Positions 47,796 to 58,687 of a stretch of DNA of 64,000 nucleotides are shown piece by piece. The notes beneath the pieces were generated by a model that saw nothing but the letters and a program-made list of their open reading frames with translations, was not told where the DNA came from and ran no database searches. The stretch's first letter is position 1. Each line of letters starts with the position of its first letter. A program made the translations under genes and the position numbers. This DNA comes from Lineus longissimus (lineage: Eukaryota > Nemertea > Pilidiophora > Heteronemertea > Lineidae), in assembly GCF_910592395.1 (NCBI RefSeq), contig NC_088312.1, positions 20,343,292-20,407,291 of the forward strand. Reading direction: 5' to 3'.

Positions 47796-48758
47796 CTAAA
47801 GTTTCAGAAATTTTTCCAATACTTCACACTCGACTGCCTCATCAAATGCTTCAAAATTCTGAAAAATTAATGAAACACAATCAGCAAATCCGTTATTCAT
47901 GAAGGTTACAAAAAAGCTATTTCTTATGTAGTGCTTCATTCACAATATTCTCAAAGTGCTTTACATGATCTACTCCACAGCCCAAGTTGAAACTTTTCAG
48001 TCACTGTCCTCGACATGGACAGAAAAAAGGCGACAAGATGAAAAGTAAGTCAGCTCTCCCAGGACCAAACCAAGAAAGAGGAGGTAGTCTGACCAGGAAT
48101 TTGATGACTTGCCATCGGGAAATAAGACCGAATAATTCCTTACCCCGCAATAACTATCACCATTTGCAATCTGCGGCGGTAAGGCCGTTTCATTTTCAGC
48201 TATTGCTCTCATTTTTTTCTTGTCATCTTCAGATGCGCTAATATCAACCTCGGTATATGGTACTTTTTTGCTTTCTAGAATATTCTTGATCTTTGTTTGT
48301 TGTTGTTTTATCTGAAAAAAAATAGGAACAGGTTTTTCGAGCAAAAGTTGGAAATTCTCCAACAAAGAGGCATAGGGCCTACTTTAGTACTTTGCAGGGC
48401 TACTGTTATGAGTGTTGTTACTTGCTCTAATTTTACTTCTAGAAAGTACTGGGTGTCCGGTATTATTGCAGTGTATTTTAGTTTGTGCCACAAACAAAAA
48501 GGCAGGAGCCAAAAGTCTTCTCACTTGGTATGTACAGCACCACACTTATAACTGCACTATGAGGGACTATATGTGCATTGTAATTCTTAGAGTGTATCAT
48601 TCATTGCATTATATGTGTATTGTATAGTGCATTTTGGCTATCATAACATGTACAAAGTTTATGTTGTTCGGTTGGCATTTGCAAGAAATAAAGACAACTA
48701 AAATCAGTACCGCCATATTGGATGAAACTGTGCTCATATAAACAACGACTCCTGCCAT
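47796..48758 (-). CDS. SH3BGRL3: SH3BGRL3-like thioredoxin-fold protein
   Basis: Three exons join in phase 0: 48758-48711, 48311-48144 and 47858-47796, giving 92 residues against 93 in human SH3BGRL3. The sequence begins MAGVVVYMSTV (first beta strand), continues IKQQQTKIKNIL, VPYTEVDIS and LPPQIANGDSYCG (the cis-Pro turn), and ends EKFLKL. The family has a glutaredoxin-like fold but lacks the CxxC redox pair, and the same is true here, so it probably acts as a small adaptor. The ATG at 48758 is the first in its exon. The small size and the YCG spacing favour the SH3BGRL3 branch over the longer SH3BGRL. Confidence 0.9.
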
Positions 48759-49440
48759 TTTCCTGTCACGTAAACGCTCTTATTGAGGAGAAATATTGAA
48801 TTAGAAACTGGAACAATTTGAGCCTTGAGGAGAAACAACCCGGAAGTGAATTGACCACGCCTTCAATTAAATGGCCTTGACCCAATTAGTGACCGTGCCC
48901 TCTCTGAACGACAAAGATCACTAAAATTACCTCGCACCTAGTAAAACACTAAGAAGTTTATTTCGATTAAATTAGACTAATCAACCCAGTTATTGCAATA
49001 AATTTTGCCTATAAGTATTAACAAGTAATTATCAATTGAACTCCTGCTAAAAGTTTATCAATATACTGTCAGAAAAATTGTTGAGGGGGTGTTCCTGATA
49101 TGAAGTAGTCTACATGCAAACAAGGTTGAAAGATAGTTGCCATCTATTTTTAGACACATCCTCTGAAATACATGTGATGTATGTGATTGAATAGATTTGT
49201 AAACATTTCATATTTCACTTCGAACACAGTGTCTATTTCCTGAAGTGATTGTGATGCAAGGTGGTTGTCGATGTCGACAAAGGCAAGTGGTTTTCATGTT
49301 ATAAATAGTGTCACCCTTTTGGTCTTGTAGAAATTAGAGAAAATGCATAAATTGCAATGCAAAATAGTCCTGGCTCGCTCTTAGTATAACACTAGTAAAG
49401 TACACCTGACACTGACACAGTCACAGGCATGTGAAAAGGC
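48759..49440. other. Upstream region of the SH3BGRL3-like gene
   Basis: Non-coding. It should contain the promoter and 5' UTR of the minus-strand gene starting at 48758. Confidence 0.4.
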
Positions 49441-49533
49441 GAGGGCTCAATAGCCCCCCCCCCCCCTCCCCCCAATTCACTGACTGATGTGTGTTGAAAG
49501 TCGATTGGGGGGGGGGGGGGGGCTATTGAGCTC
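49441..49533. repeat. Poly-C/poly-G foldback
   Basis: GGGCTCAATAGCCC with a long C tract at left and a long G tract with GGGCTATTGAGC at right form a hairpin around a ~40-nt loop. The G run (49507-49522) is also a candidate quadruplex on the plus strand. It is likely to be length-unstable. Confidence 0.85.
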
Positions 49534-50371
49534 TAATTTCCATGTGCCTATGGCTTGCTTGATCAGTGTAAACATTGTGCGATACTGTATCGACAATCGT
49601 GCATAATATCGCCATTTACGCCATGACGTTAATTCCCATCTTAAGCTAAGCGGCGTTATTACGCACATTTGTTCTACGACGTAACGTAATACAATATCGC
49701 TCAACGTTAGTCATGTTGGTATAGTGTAAAAACTCGCACAGGGCACACACAAAAAGGGCACAGTCTCTCGCTGCTAGCCGATAACTCTAAAATGAAAATC
49801 ACCTGCCAATTAAAATGACGCCATGGTTTGAGATGGATGCTATCGCCATCTCGCAAATTTCCCTGGTTGTTCTGTGCTCAGTTGACTATGAAAAATTTCG
49901 ACAAAGACAAACCAGAGCCTGAACAAACCAATGCGGCACACTCAGAACACATCGGAAGATCCATGGCAGCTTAGAAGGCCTTTTCGTAGAAGTTTGTTTG
50001 GGCGCTCACCAGTCATGCATTTCACCTGGAAGGGTGAGAGTAGCATTTCTATTTTACGGACCCACATCATGCCACGATTATGAATGGCGTACCCCTCTAA
50101 GACAATGTATTGGATTCAGATACACCATCAACAGTCTCAAAATGTCTTACAATTATTCATTTCTGCCGTCCCTGAATGTAACTCCTTTATCATCCCCTCG
50201 GTGTCTCTACTTGTAACTGTCATGACACCAGCATTGATCATATTGATGACGATTATCATAATACAACCAGCAGGTCACATGACCTCATGGTAAGCTCATT
50301 CAAAATGCCGGTGTCTACTGACTATCGCAGGTTTGACAGTCGGCAATGTTGACACCGTGCTGGATCAACAC

Positions 50372-50413
50372 TATAAAAGATTTAATCAATACGAGCGAAA
50401 TACAAACTTCAGG
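50372..50413 (+). promoter_or_regulatory. Candidate TATA promoter with a short first exon
   Basis: TATAAAAG (50372-50379) is followed about 35 nt later by a donor-like AGG|GTAAGT (GT at 50414-50415). This is the layout of a TATA-driven non-coding first exon. No downstream coding exon has been proven; the candidate at 51695-51877 is the nearest. Confidence 0.3.
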
Positions 50414-51747
50414 GTAAGTGCATGATTTCTTTCTTCATTAGAGATATATCCTTGTAAGGCTATCACAAGCTAAAAATTCTTGATAATTTATGCCTGTAAT
50501 CTTTATTCCAAAACGTTCCAATTTATCCAAATGTCTGCCCCATTAGAATTTCCTCTTGCCTTGTGACATTTAGATGAGATATTGATATGTACTTTTGTGC
50601 TTAATTATGATGTTATATAATCCGCTAGCGGAGGAGAGAGTAAGCATTGATATGCATGCTGCCGTATCTGAGTGCTATGTATCCATATGGATTGGTCGTT
50701 ACCCGAAGCTTAGCTACGTGTAGCATGAATTAGCGTTGCATAGCATGCAGTGTAGAATGTCATCACCAAATGATAGACTTGCATATTGCATTGTAAATTA
50801 GAGCTTTTATACAATATGCTATGGAGCATCGAAGGAGCATTTTAATTTATGTCAAGAGCAATAAGCAATTGCGTGAGATGGGTTGCCGTTATAAATTTGG
50901 ATCTGACTTCAGTGTTCCACTGTGCAATCTGTCGCATTTAAGCCTGCCCACAAGTCTGACAGTACTAAATGTCTAATGTGCCCTGGTGCCCTGAAATCAG
51001 TGACCGCAGTTACCTGTCCTTTGGACATTGTTTGTACTAATTATGTAGATTCTGGCAATTGCTATTACATTGCTTTATCTGATAATGGTTTGCATATAAA
51101 TATTTGACGATGCATAAACTATACCATTATCAGATAACAATTTAACCCTCTATGGGACGTCCTTCTCTTGATTCTTAATGATAGACTGGATAACATGACC
51201 CACCAGAGGCAAGACAAATAATGCCGACCACTCGGCCAAGGTTGACCGAAGTTCATGGAATGTGTTATTGTTCTAAAAGGCCAACAGTGTTTGTTCAAAA
51301 TTTGCAAATTGATTTTGAATTTGAAAATTTCCAATTGTGTAAAATACATACTGAAAATTTCAACAATGCCATTATGCAGACAGATATACAAATGCTATAG
51401 ATGCCAAGTTTTACTGAATTTGCATGCATGATAACTGCACTATGGCAATGATATCTGTTAGTGCTAGGCTAAGACACTAACATCTGAACAATACCTAATG
51501 GAGTATAGGCCAAGTATTGTTATGTTGTTTTGATAAACATGAAACAGGCTGCTCTCAGAATGACCAAATGTTATAGCAAGGGCAAGGCTTCATGTGAAAA
51601 GTTCAAATAAAGTGCTGTTTACATTTGGCCTTGGGTTCTGTCACTTATTTAAGGCAAATACAAAAGAATGTGAAGGTTATTTTCACCTTTGCAGGGTTGT
51701 CAGTTAGGATCTGACCAGGCAGAATTTGGTCCAATATCAGCCTGAAA

Positions 51748-51877
51748 ATGGACCAGGAAAGTTACGAACAGTTTGAGTGGGAGCCCTCACAAATCGAAAA
51801 ACACGCCCATGTGGAGATGTTATGGGATAATACTTTCTTTCTGTCAGTAAATCATACAAAATTGCTCCCGAATCCTG
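51748..51877 (+). CDS. Candidate coding exon (orphan)
   Basis: A possible exon 51695-51877 lies between a TTTCACCTTTGCAG acceptor and a CCTG|GTAAAT donor. The ATG at 51748 opens a 43-codon frame beginning MDQESYEQFEWEPSQ, ending in phase 1. No in-frame partner exon was found downstream, and no family is recognised. It may be chance. Confidence 0.2.
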
Positions 51878-54514
51878 GTAAATGCTGTTCTTACTCGTCT
51901 CTCACTTTAGAGTTGACTAAATGTCGGCCATTCTCAAAATAGTGTCCATCATTTATTATTGACCCTGGAATGTAGCTGGGTGCTACTTTGACCCGAGTTC
52001 TATGATAAATTTATCCGTAACCATGGTGACCTAAGATTGGCTAGCCGCCTTGCGTATAGGACTTTCTTTGTGAGATTTCTTGACAGAAGTTTATAAGCTG
52101 TTAATAAGACATGAGGTCGATTTAAAAGCGTTTGTGCTGATCGAAAGAGAAGGATGGATGTCAGTGGACAATTTGCAGAGGAAAGCTACTCTGTATTGAA
52201 GCACTTATGCAGCACAAATGCAGCACAGTGCTGCAAAATGAAGTACTGATGCAGCACAATCCTTTGCAGCTTGCACCAGTGCCGCATTTTGTTAGGGTTG
52301 TTTGAAGGGATAGTTGTCCATGGGGACAAATAGCCCAGGTTAGTGATTTGTATGCGGCAGAATAGTCATGGATAAATTGTTCTGGAGGAATTGTCTAGGG
52401 ACTAAATTTCAACCAAGACAAATTGTCTGGAGATGGATTGTCTTGACCATGGGAAAAATTGTTCGATTCGTTTAGAGATTTTGGTGCCCCCACCACCACT
52501 GCCATCCAGTGTGATCTAGTATGATCTGGTATCAAATATAGGTGCCTGGGAAAAAAACCTATTGGGATACCTGTCACCGATGAATCACTATACTGGCCAG
52601 ACATCTCTGGCCAGATGTTTATTCAAATCAAATGAGGCAAAAGGCCTTTTAAAGGTAGTTTTGTCAGGCTTCAGCTAGTAACTTGCAACATGTGGTTCAA
52701 AAAGGTAGGTTGCCGACAAATAGCTGAGGTATGAATCTGGTTCTGTGCTTGTATATTTGCCTGGACTGTCATCATTGAGGTGGGATAGACCAAAAGAGGC
52801 CAGAATTTAGACACGGTCGCTTCAGTGGGATTCAGGAAAATTATTAAGGGCCATAAAATTATGATGGGATTTGCCGAAATTGTCAGGTGATATTCAGGAC
52901 TGGGCCTGTTTCTAGAAGTACCTCAGGACAGGTTTCCTCCTTTCCCCTGAGCTTTCAGTAAGACACTCACAAGACAGTCTCAGCATCTTCTCTTGTATAG
53001 CGAATGGACGGTTTGCAGAAATACCAAAGCAACTGGGCTTCCTTGGTTCTGCTTGTGTCATATATCCAGACAGTTTCATCTCTACTTGTCATCTACATGT
53101 ACGAAACAAATGTCAAGCGATCTCCTGTTATTGCATATTCATGTCAATCTTTGACAAGCGCATGATCTCATTTCGTGTTCATATGATTTCATCGTACTCA
53201 GACAGCGACGCAGTCTTACATCGGTTGATATCTCTGGATTGATTTTGTGAAAGAAATCAATGTGGCTGTTATCCCTTGGCAGATTGAGTTGCCGGTATCA
53301 TGATGAACAGCGTTCCATGATGCGAAAAAATACCCCTTTTGACACGCATATGAATCCTGCCCATTTGTCTGTTATAATTTCCTTGATTAGGCCTACTTCA
53401 GGTAACAGGTGTGCACCTGAATATGAGGCAGTAACCAGCCAGGGTGGGCCTACAGAATTATGTGTGGGTCATTTTCCGCGATCATTCATCGGGTCGCCGC
53501 AGTCCGAGGCATTGATTTGTACTTCTGCGAAATCAATTAAATTGTCTTTGTGTTTGCAGATTAATCAAGAATTAGACACATTGCACGGTCGCCCCCTCAT
53601 TATGCCCTGACAGCCCATTTCTGAACTGAAGCAAAATTTGATGAGAGAAAATGCTAGCATTTTTTTCTAGCCTGTCCCAATCACATCAAATTATCTAATC
53701 ACATCACTCAAATCACAGGCAATTTAACATTTCCCTCCGCATTTTTCTACATTTTCCCATTAGAAATGTCTCTTTTTGGCCTAAAAAATACGAAATTACG
53801 AATCATATTTGGATAAAGGTGCTGTCAGCAAGTGTATTTCAGGCAGGATTTGAGATTTGGCCAAAATCACTTTATCAGAGGGACCAGGATATAGCCCCGC
53901 CCAAGAGCTTTATAAAAATATTTTATTTCCAAAACTTATCCTGAAATTTATCTCTAAGTTCAATGAATAAGAATTACTGTCCTCAAAACACAGTTTTTCT
54001 GCAGCCCGGGGAAATAAATTGGTTGCCTCTGAAAACAAAAAAATATGCAGCTAATGGGTTATCTGTCTGCTAATGCATGGATAAATCGCATGAAATGAAA
54101 TTACTGATGTGGGGATAGCAAGTGCCAGTGATTTGAGATGCAACAATATTCCTCATGCATCGTTGACCTTTTCACAGACAATATTTTTGTTCGTGGCATA
54201 AATTGGGAGTTTGTGAGTCTGGGAAATTGGTTGGTAGATAATATCATATGGGGTGATAAAATAAACCCAATGTGTCGACTTAGTTTTCTTGTGATGACAG
54301 TGGTTGTGTAATTTGGAGCAAGATGTGCTTGGTTCAATTATTGTTACGTGAGTGATAAAACATTGCTTGTCTGCAGGTAATTTCAGGATTGATATTTGTG
54401 ACTCGTCACAGCAAAACCAGGCACATGTTGCTGTAAGCTTGGCAGGTTGAGACGGACTGGTTGTTCATTTCACTATTGTCTGCCTTTTGTGAAATCAGAG
54501 TACAGCGATTTCTT
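51878..54514. other. Stretch without a supported gene
   Basis: No exon chain was built. The frame 53260-53610 ends in a short segment after an acceptor-like TTTGTGTTTGCAG, but it does not fit the phase of the candidate exon at 51748. Simple 'gcagcacaa' repeats occur at 52205-52265. Confidence 0.4.
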
Positions 54515-54710
54515 GCCCGAGCCACACGGTAAAATATAATTTGACCAAAAAAGTTTGACCAAAATGTTTTACCGTCTGGCACGGGGAAAATCCACAAATT
54601 TGACCAACCAGATTTCCAAATCCAAAATTGTTTTGGATAGAACCCGTGCTATTTTTATCCAAGGATTTGACCAAATAATACAAGAATCCTACCGTGTGGC
54701 GCGGGGAAAT
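54515..54710. promoter_or_regulatory. Subterminal motif array of the Harbinger element, left side
   Basis: Contains TTTGACCAAA-type motifs at about 54540, 54553, 54599 and 54665, and two inverted ACCGTxTGGC motifs (about 54569 and 54691) that echo the terminal repeat. These are candidate binding sites for the transposon-encoded proteins. Confidence 0.55.
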
Positions 54711-54904
54711 ATTTTTATTGTTCGATTAACGCTTTGAACCCAGTGACCAGGCCTTTTGTTATGGATAGCTATGTCCTCATATATGTCATTTTCTTGGTGT
54801 TGAGGCCTATTTTGAATGGTTATGTCACCTACACTGTGCATTTCCTTCACTATATAAACAGATAAGGGTATCTCGTCAGCACATAAGGCCCAAAAACTGC
54901 TGGT

Positions 54905-56829
54905 ATGTGGACACAAGAACTCACAGACATTTTGATCGAGGAGTACAGGGCCCGCCCTGTACTCTACGACACAAAGAATCCCATGTACCATAATAGGGTC
55001 AAGAAAGAAACTGCCTACCAAGGTATCGTGGACAAACTTTCCCCAAAATGTGAAGGTTGCACAGTTGAAGCAGTTAAAAGGAAGCTGAATGGACTTCGAA
55101 GTCATTTGTCCAGAGAATTCGACAAGATGAAGAAGAAGAACAAAAGTGGAGCAGGGGCCAACGACATGTATCAACCAAAAGTATGGTGGTTTCAGAAGAT
55201 GCTGTTCTTAAAGGACCATCTAGAGCCGAGATGCAGTACATCTACCATGGCCGATGAACATGACGATCAAATGTACAAGGTGAATAGACAGTTAATATGT
55301 TTATTTTATATCAACACATTCATGTACATTGCACATCGAAGTATTTCTACTGTCAGGCTTAGCTGCAAAATCTGTCCTGCCATGCTACTCGTCCGATGCC
55401 ATTCACATAGCCGCGCAGAGCATCTCTTTGTGATTGTGCATCATTGGCATAACGGTTTCCAGACTGATGTTCAATACCTTGGAAAGCCTCCTCAGCTTTC
55501 TTAACTGATCTCCAATCCCCCTTAGCTACAACACCGCGGTTTAATTGTTCCCTATCTACTGCCCTGGGAGGGAAGTACTTGGCCGAATTATGGACCCTCA
55601 GGAAGTTGTGCAGTGCACAAGCAGCCAGAATGATCATCTGCACTTTCTCAGGGGATAGCAGAATAGGAGCAAAGAAACACGCGAAATCTGTTAGCTAATA
55701 TCCCAAATGCATTTTCAACCACACGCCTAGCCCGACTCAGGCGGTAGTTGAAAACACGTTTGTCTTTATCAAGATTTCTAAATGGATACGGCTTCATGAT
55801 GTCAGTTTGTAAAGGAAAAGCATCATCTGCTACGAAAAAATAGGGCATAGTGGCATCGCAATCGTGTAAGGGTTTTGCCTCAGGAAAATGTATAGTCCCA
55901 TCCGCCATAGCGTTATTGAGATCGCTCTTCCTGAAAACACCTCCATCTCCGACACGACCGTTGGTTCCAGCATCAATCATCAAGAACTTGTAGTCGGCAT
56001 CAACCAATGCAAACAGAACAATACTATGGGTGCCTTTATAGTTGTAGAAATAGGAGCCATAGCGCAATGGTGGGCGGAAAACAACGTGTTTTCCGTCCAT
56101 TGCACCCAAACAGTGGGGAAGGTTCCACTTTGTTTCAAATTCCTCTGCAACCTTGAGCCATTCTTGTTCGTTCGACGGCACCTGAAAAGATAGACATTTA
56201 TTTCACGAATGAGTGACCACATGATATCTTTGTTTTTTCAGGATCTGTCTGATGACGACGAAGTATCCGAGGATGAATCGGACAAAGTGATACATGTAGA
56301 TACGCAACCATCGACCTCCAAGATCGCTGCTAAGGTGTCTTCATGGAATCCGAAAAGGAAATCATCAAAATCGGTTTCAGCGGAAGTGTCAATGTTTCAG
56401 ACGGCCACCAACACTCTGGCGGAATTAAAAGATGCTGCACTCGCATCAAATAGGCCTCCGCCAACAGAAGCGAATGATGTATATGATGTGTTTGGGAAGT
56501 ATGTAGCCTCAGAGATTCGTGCAATCGAATCTCCAGATGTACGACAGAATGTAAAAAGAAAGATCAGCTTAGCTTTGCTTGACGGACAGGAGGCTGATTT
56601 GAACACCAAGAGGAATTATGTTAATGTGAAAAATCGCAGCTATCAGGCACAGCCTCCGTCTGAAACTTTCTTTCCACTGTCTGTTGAGAATGCAGTTCGA
56701 CCTTCCTGTCAATTTCGTAATGAAATGGTCACTCCCCGGTTTTCCACAGTTCCACTCGGCCAAAATACAGGTTCAGGTACAAGTGATATTGTAAGTCAGG
56801 CTATGTATGAAGCATTCTCGAATCATTAG
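54905..56829 (+). CDS. PIF/Harbinger accessory protein: MADF-BESS DNA-binding protein
   Basis: Two exons join in phase 0: 54905-55279 (AAG|GTGAAT donor) and 56242-56829 (TTTTTTCAG acceptor), giving 320 residues. Residues about 7-105 are a MADF (Myb/SANT-like) domain: LIEEYRARPVLYD, YHNRVKKETAY, KRKLNGLRSHLSREF and KVWWFQKMLFL. Residues about 205-240 (FGKYVASEIRAI, VKRKISLALLDG) fit a BESS interaction motif. In PIF/Harbinger elements this protein binds the element ends and brings the nuclease to the nucleus. The intron (55280-56241) wholly contains exon 2 of the antisense nuclease gene, with only 60 bp between the two acceptors. The frame is intact. Confidence 0.85.
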
Positions 56830-57437
56830 AATGTTGTACACTTGTAGTCAACAACATACATAAGAAAATAATACATGATCTTCCTACAATTTCCTTCGTT
56901 TGTATTTCAATTCCAGAAAATGTGACAAATGAAAATCTGATTATCTCGAAAGAGATAGTTTGGACGTACCTTGATATAATCCATCTTTAAGGTTTCGTAG
57001 ATTGCACAGCACGTTTCTGGTATTATTGCACCGATTGTTGAGCGACTCAGCCGTGTTGAAAACTGAAGACTCTGGAAAGTTTCCCCAGTGGCTAGGAACC
57101 TTAGAGTAACCGCCAGACGTTCTGCTGGAGTAATTGCCTCGCGCATGTTGGTGTCTTCCCTTGCCACGTAAGGCGTCACCAGTTGAACTAGGTGCTCAAA
57201 CGTCTCCTCATCCATCCTCAAATAATTCTTGTATGATCCTGGATCCTCTAGTCGCAACTCATCTACTAGCATGGCATACGATCCCCTTGTTTTTCTCCTC
57301 TGGATCCATTTTCTGACCCATACAGTTCTTTTAGTACGGCGACGCTTCATCTTGTGGTATGCCACAGCTGCAGCCATTGCAGCAACAGCTGAACCAGCTG
57401 CCAGAGCAAATAGAAGTCTTGACTGGACGGGTGCCAT
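55359..57437 (-). pseudogene. HARBI1-like nuclease (DDE_4) of the Harbinger element, frameshifted
   Basis: Exon 1 runs 57437-56970 (156 codons, AAG|GTACGT donor). Exon 2 runs 56181-55359 after TCTTTTCAG. Exon 1 has a short hydrophobic/basic leader and a helical region (MDEETFEHLVQLV, TPAERLAVTLRFLATG). Exon 2 holds the catalytic triad: Asp in GAMDGKH (about 185), Asp in VGDGGVF (about 235) and Glu in RRVVENAFG (about 312). Exon 2 is 823 nt, one base over a multiple of three. The excess lies in the T-rich run at about 55671-55677, after NRFRVF. The first frame then stops at 55648, while the expected C-terminal sequence (ACALHNFLR and onward) continues in the next frame to 55359. The copy is probably inactive unless this is an assembly error. 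Confidence 0.85.
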
Positions 57438-57555
57438 ATTCGAAAAGGTTGACCAAATAAATCCACCGTGTGGCATGAGTGGGCAGAATGGAAAAATTTG
57501 ACCAAAAAGTTTGATGAAAAAGTTTGACCAAATAATTTGATAGTGTGGCTTGGGC
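57438..57555. promoter_or_regulatory. Subterminal motif array of the Harbinger element, right side
   Basis: Contains TTGACCAAAT, TTTGACCAAAAAG and TTTGACCAAATAA motifs at about 57449-57540 plus an inverted ACCGTGTGGC motif at about 57467. It mirrors the left array and must also contain the nuclease gene promoter, whose ATG is at 57437. Confidence 0.55.
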
Positions 57556-58547
57556 ATAATGTTATTTGTGTCGGGTTAATTCTAGGGCAGGTCGGAGTGA
57601 GGACAATTCTTGAGGAAAGCGTTGCCTGCAATAACCACTGCATACAAGAGGTCTTCTTTTGCAATAATCATTGTAGGTCTCTGCAACGAATGTCACTCAT
57701 TTGCGGGGCACGAAAGCAGCAATCGTTAAAATGCTCTCTCCAGCAGATTGCGAGGTTCTCAGACACCATTGATTATCAGCCAACTTCATCTCCACAGCAT
57801 CACATTGTATTTGAACGTTCCGCCTCCGCAGTTCCAGTGAAAGATTTATGCTGGCTTTTGTGCTGGCCTCGGGATTGTGGAGACTGATGATGTTCTGGAT
57901 CTAACGATCAGTCACCCTGGGGAAAACATACTGTTTCATATCAAAGGCTGGAAAAAAGTGCCACTTGAGTGTTACTTTAGAATTTTGGTGTTCCTATTCT
58001 TTGCCCGACTCGATGTTTTTATCTTCAATGTCTGCACACAGGCAACAGCAGAATGAGTTTAGTACCAGAGGAGAATATATATATGTGTTAAGATTTGGAT
58101 CGATCGTTGTTACTTACATCACATATACATTCGTTTTCATGTGATGACAGTTTCGTATTCATGATAAAAACTAGGTTAGTCATGCAGTGTCCCAATTAGT
58201 TATAAAACATCATAAACAGGCTAGACTTTCATAAAACTGAAGAGTTATGTCACAAGATTGTATTTCATATCATAGCCTAGTTTATTTGCTGCTACAGTGT
58301 CTTCCTGGTAATTGGTGCCTTGGCCCATGTTCAAATAACTTCCTTGTCTGTTGAACAGTTGTTTCAGGATTGGGTAGTGGGTAGGCTATCATAAATTTTT
58401 TTTGGAAGAGAATGTTTTGACAAGTTCGATATTGTGTGAATTCCAACTTTCTTGCAAACTCACTCTTCAAAACTGAGAGGATTTACCATCTCTTGCCTTT
58501 TTGAAATTTTACTCTTCTGACCAAAACGTTTTCTTTTTTCATTTCAG
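57556..58547. other. Upstream region of the VPS13-like gene
   Basis: No coding sequence is supported. A pyrimidine-rich acceptor (TTTTCATTTCAG) at 58546-58547 starts the coding exon below, so a non-coding first exon should lie in this stretch or within the transposon. Confidence 0.5.
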
Positions 58548-58587
58548 TTTTTCTCAATGAAGCACTGGAACTAGTCTAACCGTCAAG

Positions 58588-58687
58588 ATGGTATTCGAAA
58601 GTCTTGCGGCAGGACTTATCAACAAATATCTTGGAAAGTACATCCAGAATTTGGATACGGATAACTTGAAGATTGGAATATTTAGTG
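58588..58687 (+). CDS. VPS13: VPS13-like lipid transfer protein, first coding exon (partial)
   Basis: The exon runs from an acceptor at 58547 to a donor at 58688 (AGTG|GTAAGT), with ATG at 58588. It codes 33 residues plus one base: MVFESLAAGLINKYLG, KYIQNLDTDN and LKIGIFS. This is the chorein N-terminal helix-hairpin, with the invariant pattern MVFES...YLGxYxxxLxxxxLxxGI. The MVFES start and the LDT motif point to the VPS13A/C branch rather than VPS13D. VPS13 proteins are >3000-residue bridges that move bulk phospholipid between organelle membranes. The next exon, expected to begin with a G-D/A-V-x-L-x-N-L motif, was not found up to 64000, so intron 1 exceeds 5.3 kb. Confidence 0.88.

Larger units (their letters stand above)
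54515..57555. mobile_element. PIF/Harbinger DNA transposon, ~3.04 kb, with both genes
   Basis: The left end GCCCGAGCCACAC (54515) pairs with the right end GTGTGGCTTGGGC (to 57555), 12 of 13 matching. Subterminal TTTGACCAAA-type motifs recur at least six times, at about 54540-54690 and 57448-57540. They probably bind the element's own proteins. It encodes a HARBI1-like nuclease and a MADF/BESS protein, as expected for this superfamily. No 3-bp target-site duplication is intact (ctt versus ata), so the element or its flanks have decayed. Confidence 0.85.

Noticed and set aside
53560-53610. Terminal exon partner for the candidate exon at 51748
   Set aside because: The acceptor exists but the phase from 51877 gives an immediate stop, so they do not form one gene.
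55888-56193. 101-residue plus-strand open frame
   Set aside because: It is antisense to the nuclease exon that carries the catalytic residues.
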